From contig SLNJ01000105.1 of the NCBI GenBank assembly GCA_007133065.1, forward strand, positions 1 to 40,543: a DNA stretch of 40,543 nt. The letters are read 5' to 3'. Every line of letters starts with the position of its first letter. The first letter of the stretch is position 1. The DNA comes from Opitutales bacterium. Its GTDB lineage: Bacteria; Verrucomicrobiota; Verrucomicrobiia; Opitutales; Oceanipulchritudinaceae. The translations under genes were made by a program, and so were the position numbers. The notes under the pieces are model-generated. The model was not told the origin of the DNA, did no database searches, and saw nothing but the letters and a program-made list of their open reading frames with translations. Shown here one piece after another: positions 32,425 through 38,251 of this stretch.

Positions 32425-32871
32425 CTACCGCGCTCCTTCCCGCTCCGGATCGAATGTGCGGACGAACCGCACGAGGGCCTCGAGCTCCGCGTCGGTCAGG
32501 CCGTTGTCTTCCGACAGGCCCTTGCCGAACGGCTTCATCAATTCCTCGCCGTCCTCATCATACATTCCCTCCTTCGTGTGCCGGAACGCCTGTTCGTCGG
32601 AAAAGGATTGCTGATATTCGTGGTCGGTCAGGTCCTTGACTCCGGCTCGCCGGCCGACCCGCGTCTGCCCGCGGCCGTCCCGGCCGTGGCAACCCGCGCA
32701 GTTTTCCCGCCACAGCTCCTCCGCGTCGATCTGCACGACGGCCGCTTCATCCGCGCTTCCAGCCGCAGCAATCGCCGCAGCGTCATCTGAGGCGCCGCCC
32801 GCCATTGCGGCGGCGGCAGTAATCCCGGCGGCGAGCAGCGCGGCAAGCGCAATCTTTCGAGTGGTCTCCAT
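32425..32871 (-). CDS. small exported monoheme cytochrome c (class I)
   Basis: The 148-residue product starts at 32871 with a Sec signal peptide (METTRKIALAALLAAGITAAAAMAGG) preceded by a good ribosome site (AGGAAA). An Ala-rich linker leads to a single heme motif, CAGCH (58-62), in a typical class I sequence (ELWRENCAGCHGRDGRGQT), ending with LTDAELEALVRFVRTF. A Met in the GMYDEDGEEL or LMKPFG region would be the sixth ligand. It may be the ActE-like mobile or bound monoheme carrier of the quinol oxidase module, or a periplasmic shuttle to the octaheme protein. It lies 37 bp beyond the outer-membrane barrel gene. Confidence 0.9.
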   Translation of the reverse strand: METTRKIALAALLAAGITAAAAMAGGASDDAAAIAAAGSADEAAVVQIDAEELWRENCAGCHGRDGRGQTRVGRRAGVKDLTDHEYQQSFSDEQAFRHTKEGMYDEDGEELMKPFGKGLSEDNGLTDAELEALVRFVRTFDPEREGAR

Positions 32872-32908
32872 TGTATTTCCTTTCCTGGGGTTGCCCTTTG
32901 GCAGGCTG

Positions 32909-34951
32909 TTAGAAGTTGAGCGCCAATCCGCTGTAGATGGTGTGGGCATCGTAATCACGATTGCCTCCGGTCGTGTCCTCCCGGAACAGGAAGAAGCCAT
33001 AGCCGCCGTACCAGACGAAGTTCTCGTGGATGCGGTGGACGATTCCGGCCTTCACCCCGTGCTCGTACTCACCCACCCCGTACGCGACGCTGCTCTCCGA
33101 GTTGTCAACGTAGTTGTCCGAGCGGTAGTATGTATAGGTCAGCTCGAGATCTGTCTTGGGGCTGTATGCGAACCCGGTGCTGAGGCTCGCGAACAGGTAG
33201 TCGTTCTCCGACTCCAGGACACGGCCGGCGGCCGCGCCGCCCGCGTCCTGTGCGGGCGTTTCGGTGCGGTCGCGCGCGTAGTTGGCACTCGCCTGGACGT
33301 AGAGCCGGGGCAGCGGCGCCCACGTCGCCGACTGGCTGATGATGTGCCGGGTCATATCGCCACTTCGGATCTCCGGAAGGACCTCCCGCGGGTCATTGCC
33401 GGAACCGGGCTTGCTGGCGACGGTATCGATTCGGGACAACCGCAGGTCATACCGACTTACCAGCGTCACGTTGTTCAGCGGACGCGAGGTCAGGCGCACG
33501 TTGAAGGAATCGGTTGTGAAGTCCTGTTTCTCCAAATCCTGGCCGGTCCGCCCGCTTACGATGTGATTGGAATCGTTCCTGCGGATCTCGTGGAAGTATT
33601 GAAAGGCTAAACTGTAGCCACGGATCGGGGACCAATTCGCGCCTGCGGTATAACGTTGGCTCCTTCGATCAAAATCGATCTCCCGGTCATCCGCAACAGA
33701 GCTGGTCTCCTCGAGGTCGCCCTGCCCCTGCATCCAGTCACCACGCGCGTACAAATGCCACCTTTTCAACCCGTTGTAGCGCATCTCGAGACGCTCGGAG
33801 AACACCAGCAGATCTTTCTCACTCATCACGTTCTGATCTCCTCCTTGCTCGAATCGGGAGTGCGGGGTGGTATCCTGGAGTTCGGCACGCAGCGAGGGGA
33901 TTATGTAAACGTGTTCCCACGGATTGAGCACCATATTCACATTGGCGACGTGTTGCCTGACCTGTAGCCGGGCCGTCAGATCATGCACTTCGTACTCCCG
34001 AAATCCCGGCTCGGGGTCAAAGATTCGGCTGCCGATGACATCGGTGTTCATCCTGGTGTACATGTACGCCGTCGCAACCTGCGCGGTATCGGTCAATTCG
34101 GTTCTGGTCCATGCATGGGTGGTGAAGATGTTCGAATCGGTTCCCTCGTGATAGCGCATCGACCGCTCCGACGCCTCCTCCGGTTGCATGTTGAGAACGA
34201 GGGTCCCGTCCTGTTCTGACAATTCATAGCGAAGTCCGAGACCGAGCTCCGTTCGGCTGATCGTGTATTCGGCCTGTCCTTCAAAAATGTGGCGTGACTC
34301 ATCGATCTCCCGGAACGATGGCGCGAAGGCGCGCCTACCCAGATCGGCTGTCAGCTCGCTTCTTCCCCAGATTGCCGAATCCTTGAGACCGCGCCTGTAC
34401 TGGTGGGTGTACCGCAGTGACCAGGCGAGCCCGCCGGCATTGGTCATCCCGGCCTCAACCCAGAGGTCCCCCCGATCGATGTGCATCTTCGGATCGTGCA
34501 ACGTGAACCACGTGTCGGCGGGCGGAAAATACCCGCCACTGCCGTCGTACCAGGTTCGGAACTGACGAAAGCCGGCCCGAAGAAAGCCTCCTTCGGGATT
34601 CTCCAATCCGAACGTAATGTGATGCGTATGCTCGTCGAAGAGGCTGCGTGCCTCAATCTGGAGGATCAGGTTTCCGGTGGGGAAGGTCTCCCAATAGAAT
34701 GAGTCCAGTCCGCCAAACGCCCTGGCCGGCATCTGATGGCGCAGCTGGAAGGTCGCCTCGCTTCCGTCAACGACGACCCCGGTCCCAGAGACGGCGGTCC
34801 ACCCAGTGTGATCGTAATCCTCGGGCGGCGGAGGTTGGTACTGACCATGCAAGAGGGCAACAGGAGTCAAAATCATGATTCCGGAGAGGAGGGTACTCAT
34901 GATAGATCTGCCTCTTCTGGTCTGTGTAAATGCAGTGAGCGTATTCATCAT
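32909..34951 (-). CDS. MtrB/PioB-type outer-membrane beta-barrel porin
   Basis: The 680-residue product has an N-terminal signal with a basic stretch (RRGR) before a hydrophobic segment ending at HGQ, then alternating aromatic/polar strands throughout and a C-terminal strand ending in Phe (TIYSGLALNF), the signature of BAM-assembled barrels. Length and repeated strand pattern fit the MtrB/PioB family (about 650-750), whose members sheathe a multiheme MtrA/DmsE cytochrome across the outer membrane. The gene directly follows such a cytochrome by 15 bp. I see no CxxC pair like that near the N-terminus of Shewanella MtrB. A shorter start at 34900 has a better ribosome site but a poorer signal peptide. 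The family call rests on context plus barrel pattern. Confidence 0.85.
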   Translation of the reverse strand: MMNTLTAFTQTRRGRSIMSTLLSGIMILTPVALLHGQYQPPPPEDYDHTGWTAVSGTGVVVDGSEATFQLRHQMPARAFGGLDSFYWETFPTGNLILQIEARSLFDEHTHHITFGLENPEGGFLRAGFRQFRTWYDGSGGYFPPADTWFTLHDPKMHIDRGDLWVEAGMTNAGGLAWSLRYTHQYRRGLKDSAIWGRSELTADLGRRAFAPSFREIDESRHIFEGQAEYTISRTELGLGLRYELSEQDGTLVLNMQPEEASERSMRYHEGTDSNIFTTHAWTRTELTDTAQVATAYMYTRMNTDVIGSRIFDPEPGFREYEVHDLTARLQVRQHVANVNMVLNPWEHVYIIPSLRAELQDTTPHSRFEQGGDQNVMSEKDLLVFSERLEMRYNGLKRWHLYARGDWMQGQGDLEETSSVADDREIDFDRRSQRYTAGANWSPIRGYSLAFQYFHEIRRNDSNHIVSGRTGQDLEKQDFTTDSFNVRLTSRPLNNVTLVSRYDLRLSRIDTVASKPGSGNDPREVLPEIRSGDMTRHIISQSATWAPLPRLYVQASANYARDRTETPAQDAGGAAAGRVLESENDYLFASLSTGFAYSPKTDLELTYTYYRSDNYVDNSESSVAYGVGEYEHGVKAGIVHRIHENFVWYGGYGFFLFREDTTGGNRDYDAHTIYSGLALNF

Positions 34952-34966
34952 GTCTGATCGGTTCGG

Positions 34967-35770
34967 TTAGAAGCGGAGTGAGGAATTGACGTGGGACCCG
35001 TGAACGGCTTCGTGGCACCCGGCCGACCAGCAGGTCCCGGTTGCGAGCCATCCGGTGTGATCGCGGCCCCCGATCAGGATCTGACCGGCGCGGTGTTCCT
35101 GGAAGTGGCACTTGAGGCAGAGGCTCGCATTGCGCGCCGTAAGCATCTTGTTGTTGACCGAGCCGTGCGGCTGGTGGCAGGTCGTGCAGCCCTCGCGTGT
35201 CGCCTCATGCTCGAAAGCATACGGGCCGCGCTGGGCCGAGTGGCACTGCAGGCAGGTGTCATTCGCCGAGGCGAGCGAGGTCCCCCGCCCCAGCACGGCG
35301 TCGCCCTTGTGCGGCTCATGACAGTCGCTGCAGCTCACATGCCCCTCGATGACCGGGTGGCTGTGCGCGAGACGAAACTCCCCGTGCTTGTCGAGGTGGC
35401 AGTTGAAACAGGTCTCCGGCGAGCGCCCCGGGTTGACGATCGTTTGCAGGGCGCCGCCGGTCTGCACGTGCAGACTCCCAGGGCCGTGACACGACTCGCA
35501 TCCGACCTCGGTCCCATCATGGTTCTGCAGCCACGAGTGCGTCGCCCCTGAAAATCCGGCGACAACGTCGCCGTGACACTCGGCGCAACTCTCGGACCCT
35601 ACGAAATCGGCCCCGGCAATGTGCGGCGGGGCCATCAGGACCCGGTTCACCGTGTGGACACACGATATGGTCACCACCGCGATCACAACCGCGATGACCG
35701 CGATTTTGAGCATGTTGGTGCGCCTGGATGGTCGGTTGGGATGGCTCTGTGGGTAGTCTGGGTCTTGCAT
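34967..35770 (-). CDS. DmsE/MtrA-type octaheme c-type cytochrome
   Basis: The 267-residue product has an N-terminal hydrophobic segment (about 20-37) and eight heme motifs: seven CxxCH (starting at 62, 91, 121, 147, 173, 195 and 218) and a final CWSAGCH (247-253), a four-residue-spacer site. The ending GCHEAVHGSHVNSSLRF matches the DmsE/MtrA family, whose members normally have ten hemes, so this is a shorter form. It would be periplasmic or inserted in the MtrB barrel, carrying electrons across the outer membrane. It is the first gene after a strong sigma-54 promoter, with a 5' leader of about 60 nt. An internal start at 35713 would remove 19 hydrophilic residues. A Cys at 37 after the hydrophobic stretch could allow lipidation, though the lipobox is weak. 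Confidence 0.9.
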   Translation of the reverse strand: MQDPDYPQSHPNRPSRRTNMLKIAVIAVVIAVVTISCVHTVNRVLMAPPHIAGADFVGSESCAECHGDVVAGFSGATHSWLQNHDGTEVGCESCHGPGSLHVQTGGALQTIVNPGRSPETCFNCHLDKHGEFRLAHSHPVIEGHVSCSDCHEPHKGDAVLGRGTSLASANDTCLQCHSAQRGPYAFEHEATREGCTTCHQPHGSVNNKMLTARNASLCLKCHFQEHRAGQILIGGRDHTGWLATGTCWSAGCHEAVHGSHVNSSLRF

Positions 35771-35842
35771 GATAGCTTCGCTTCTGGCTGTAGTGGATCT
35801 TGTGCTGAGAACGCCGATCCCCGCGCTCTCGTGGTCACGATA

Positions 35843-35859
35843 TGCACGGAGCGTGCCAA
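35843..35859 (-). promoter_or_regulatory. sigma-54 promoter of the octaheme-porin electron-transfer operon
   Basis: On the minus strand the sequence is TTGGCACGCTCCGTGCA. It matches the -24 element (TTGGCACG) perfectly and the -12 element (TTGCA) except for one base, with the exact GG-N10-GC spacing (GG at 35857-35856, GC at 35845-35844). The predicted start is near 35832, about 60 nt before the octaheme cytochrome ATG. The gap (35771-36079) holds no gene. A sigma-54 activator gene lies 1 kb away and an inverted repeat lies about 145 bp upstream. Confidence 0.85.
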
Positions 35860-35994
35860 CCGGCGACCCGCGCCGAATTGTCCGGGCACTTGGGGGCGCC
35901 GCAACGCCCTCCGCACCGCTGGCGTCAAGGAATCGAGACCCGGGAGAAAAAATGATTTATAGGTCCGGTTTCATGGTGCGGGTCCCGGAAAACT

Positions 35995-36010
35995 GTCACA
36001 ATTATGTGAC
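35995..36010. promoter_or_regulatory. perfect inverted repeat, likely enhancer site for the sigma-54 activator
   Basis: GTCACAATTATGTGAC is a perfect 6-bp inverted repeat with a 4-bp spacer, about 145 bp upstream of the -24 element at 35857. The same design recurs upstream of the second sigma-54 promoter (36713-36732 and 36744-36763). An AT-rich tract (35947-35961) lies between site and promoter and could help DNA bending. The arms point the opposite way from CRP/FNR sites. Confidence 0.65.
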
Positions 36011-36079
36011 GCCGCTATCCCGGTACGCCCCGTTGGCGGTGCGCGGATGACCGGGCTCCCATTGAATCGACAAGCAGGC

Positions 36080-36460
36080 CTACCGGCACCGGGAGGCTGT
36101 CAGAAGGCGGCCGACGGCGGCAACGAGGGCATCCGGATGGAAGGGTTTGGCGATGAATCGCGTGATCCCGCCGGTCGCTGCGGCGGGATCGAATTCGTTC
36201 AGGGCGTACGCGGTCACAACGAGTACCGGCAACGTGCCGTCGCATTTCCGCGCGAGGCGCACAAGCTCGGCCCCGCTCATCCCGGGCATCCGCAGGTCCG
36301 TGATCAGGAGATCGAATTGTTCGCGCTTCAGGCGTTCCGCAGCGTATCGGGAGTTCGATTCCAGTTCGAGCACCGTGTTCGGCAGATCGCGAAGCGCATC
36401 CCGGCACACTTCAAGCATACCGCTTTCATCATCGACGATCAGAATGCGGGCCTTCTTCAT
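36080..36460 (-). CDS. stand-alone response-regulator receiver domain protein
   Basis: The 126-residue product is a single CheY-like receiver with no output domain: acidic pair D10-D11 (VDDESG), phospho-acceptor D55 (LITDLRMPG), T83 (VVTAY) and K105 (IAKPFHPD). It resembles the receiver of the sigma-54 activator at 36857-38251 closely, sharing DDExGMLEVCRD, the FDLL(I/L)TD segment and KPFHPD, so it probably arose from that gene and may interact with the same kinase. The start MKKARILIVDD at 36460 aligns with the activator's start; the longer upstream frame runs through a sigma-54 promoter and is not coding. It could be a phosphate sink that tunes the activator, or a signal carrier to another target. 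Confidence 0.88.
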   Translation of the reverse strand: MKKARILIVDDESGMLEVCRDALRDLPNTVLELESNSRYAAERLKREQFDLLITDLRMPGMSGAELVRLARKCDGTLPVLVVTAYALNEFDPAAATGGITRFIAKPFHPDALVAAVGRLLTASRCR

Positions 36461-36542
36461 GTGAATCCGCAGTGCAACAAGGCGACCGAGGTCCGGTGAC
36501 GCCGCGGATCGGACCACCTCTGGCACAGCGCCATTTCGTTCC

Positions 36543-36559
36543 AGCATGCCCCGTGCCAG
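36543..36559 (-). promoter_or_regulatory. sigma-54 promoter of the stand-alone receiver gene
   Basis: The minus strand reads CTGGCACGGGGCATGCT: a perfect TGGCACG -24 element, ATGCT at -12 and exact GG-N10-GC spacing (GG at 36557-36556, GC at 36545-36544). The predicted start near 36532 gives a leader of about 70 nt to the receiver ATG at 36460. Readthrough could add to transcription of the electron-transfer operon. Confidence 0.8.
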
Positions 36560-36712
36560 CGGAGAAGGGATCGATCGCCCGGAAACAGCGTTTCGTCTGT
36601 GCGACGCGTCCATCCGGTGCCCCGGCGCCGGGCCGGCAGCCCCGCCGAGGTCGGGCAGAGAGAAACTGGCTGCCGGTGGACCTGCCGCTTGCGTCAAAGC
36701 ATCCGACCGGCA

Positions 36713-36732
36713 GTGTCTCAGCAATGTGACAC
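36713..36732. promoter_or_regulatory. inverted repeat upstream of the receiver sigma-54 promoter, likely enhancer site 1
   Basis: GTGTCTCAGCAATGTGACAC has 8-bp arms with one mismatch around a 4-bp spacer. It is the same motif as the perfect repeat at 35995-36010. It lies about 165 bp upstream of the -24 element of the receiver promoter, a normal distance for an enhancer-binding protein. Confidence 0.6.
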
Positions 36733-36743
36733 GCCACCGCCGG

Positions 36744-36763
36744 CATTCACGAGCATGTGACAC
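36744..36763. promoter_or_regulatory. degenerate second copy of the inverted repeat, likely enhancer site 2
   Basis: This copy has one perfect arm (TGTGACAC, 36756-36763) and a weak partner arm containing TCAC. Its centre is 31 bp from the centre of the 36713-36732 repeat, about three helical turns, which would put two activator dimers on the same face of the DNA. Confidence 0.45.
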
Positions 36764-36856
36764 CGGGCACCGGTTGAGGAGTAAGGGAATGAAGCGGGTT
36801 GGCCGGCAGTGTTCCGCATGCAAGCCTCCGGCGCATTCGTCGGGGCGGTGCGTGCG

Positions 36857-38251
36857 TCACTTCTTCACGCGGAAGTCGGCGGGGTCGATGCCGTGGGTTT
36901 TGAGCAGGCGGTACAGGGTGCCGCGGGGCAGGTGTGCATCGCGTGCGGCACGGGTGACGTCCCCGCCGGTCTCTTCCAGGAGGGTGTTCAGATAGTCGCG
37001 CTCGAAGACCGCCACCCGGCGGTCGCGCTGCGCGAAGAATCCCTCGCCGGCGGCGACGCCGGGCCGTCCGGCGGCGGCGACGACCGAATCGGGAAGATCC
37101 TCCGGAGCGATGGTTTCGTGGCGCGTCATCGCCAGCGTTCGCTTGATCACGTTCTGCAACTCGCGCACGTTGCCGGGCCATTCGTACGCACAGAGAACCT
37201 CCAGCGCTTCGGGGCTCAACTCAACCGCGCCGCGATCCATCTCCGCGGCGTAGCGGTCCAGAAGGGATTGTGCGAGAAACGGGATGTCGCCTTCGCGCAT
37301 GCGCAACGGCGGCAGATCGATGCGCGCCACATTGATCCGGTAGTAGAGATCGAGCCGGAACCGATCGGCTTTGACCTCCGCATCGAGGTCGAGCGCCGTA
37401 GCCGCCACAACCCGGACATCCACCTCGATCTCCCGCGTGCTTCCCAGGCGCCGGATGCGGCGCTCCTGCAGGGCCCGCAGGAGTTTCGCCTGCAGCTTCA
37501 ACGGGAGCTGACCGATCTCGTCGAGAAACAGCGTCCCCTGGTGCGCGTACTCGATCAATCCGAGATTTCTCGCCTGGGCTCCGGTAAATGCCCCCTTCTC
37601 GTGGCCGAAGAATTCGCTCTCCATCAGTTCCTCGGGGATCGCCCCGCAGTCAACCGGCACAAATCGGCCCCCCTTGCGCCCGCTTCGCTGGTGGATGCTC
37701 CGAGCCACCAGTTCCTTTCCGGTCCCGGTCTCGCCAATAATCAGCACGTCGACGTCGGTTTCGGCCACGTGTTCGATCGTCTGGAACACCTCCCGCATCG
37801 CCTCGCTCCGGCCCATCATCTCCCCATAGGAGTAGGCCCGCTCCATCTGCCTCCGGAGCAACTGGTTCTCCTCCTGCAGGCGCCGCTGCTCCATGAGACG
37901 CTGCACGGTGGCGAGCAGGTCATCGGGGTGGAAGGGCTTCGTGATGTAGTCCGTCGCCCCGAGCTTCATCGTCTCAACCGCGGTCTCAACCGTTGGGTAG
38001 GCGGTCAACACGAGCACGGGGAAACCGGGATCGAGCTCCCGGGCCAGGCGAACGAGGTCGACCCCGTTTAATCCCGGCATGCAGACGTCCGTGAGAAGAA
38101 GGTCGAAATCCGCGTTCGCGAGCCGCTTGGCGGCCCGATGCGGGTTCGATTCGATCTCGGTTTCCACGCCCCGCAACCCATCGAGCGTGTCGCGGCACAC
38201 CTCGAGCATGCCGGTCTCATCGTCGACGACCAGTATCCGAAACTTCCTCAT
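36857..38251 (-). CDS. NtrC/AtoC-type sigma-54-dependent response regulator
   Basis: The 464-residue product has the full three-domain layout. The receiver (1-120) has D10, D11, phospho-acceptor D55, T83 and K105. The AAA+ domain (about 143-375) has Walker A GETGTGKE (173-180), the sigma-54 contact loop GAFTGA (220-225) and Walker B GTLFLDEI (239-246). The C-terminal Fis-type helix-turn-helix (about 428-455) contains the GGDVTRAARDAHLPRGTLYRLLKT segment. The start MRKFRIL at 38251 overlaps the kinase stop (ATGA), so kinase and regulator form a pair. It should activate sigma-54 promoters by ATP hydrolysis from distant sites. Two such promoters with shared inverted repeats lie just downstream, so they are its likely targets. 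Confidence 0.95.
   Translation of the reverse strand: MRKFRILVVDDETGMLEVCRDTLDGLRGVETEIESNPHRAAKRLANADFDLLLTDVCMPGLNGVDLVRLARELDPGFPVLVLTAYPTVETAVETMKLGATDYITKPFHPDDLLATVQRLMEQRRLQEENQLLRRQMERAYSYGEMMGRSEAMREVFQTIEHVAETDVDVLIIGETGTGKELVARSIHQRSGRKGGRFVPVDCGAIPEELMESEFFGHEKGAFTGAQARNLGLIEYAHQGTLFLDEIGQLPLKLQAKLLRALQERRIRRLGSTREIEVDVRVVAATALDLDAEVKADRFRLDLYYRINVARIDLPPLRMREGDIPFLAQSLLDRYAAEMDRGAVELSPEALEVLCAYEWPGNVRELQNVIKRTLAMTRHETIAPEDLPDSVVAAAGRPGVAAGEGFFAQRDRRVAVFERDYLNTLLEETGGDVTRAARDAHLPRGTLYRLLKTHGIDPADFRVKK

Larger units (their letters stand above)
36461..36856. other. 396-bp gene-free regulatory region
   Basis: This gap between the sigma-54 activator and the stand-alone receiver has no credible coding frame. 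It contains a sigma-54 promoter (36543-36559) and two tandem inverted repeats (36713-36763), listed separately. I see no T-rich terminator after the activator stop at 36857. Confidence 0.6.

Noticed and set aside
28162-32871. Calling the NrfD module a full alternative complex III.
   Set aside because: No ActD-like gene and no ActB1 molybdopterin-like domain are present, and the anchored cytochrome has four, not five, heme motifs.
35995-36010. Reading the inverted repeat as a CRP or FNR site.
   Set aside because: CRP sites read TGTGA-N6-TCACA and FNR sites TTGAT-N4-ATCAA; this repeat has the arms reversed (GTCACA-N4-TGTGAC) and sits far upstream of a sigma-54 promoter.
36473-36491. Another GG-N10-GC arrangement on the minus strand just before the stand-alone receiver start.
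   Set aside because: The -24 element is poor, and the predicted start would be only a few bases before the ATG; the site at 36543-36559 is much better.
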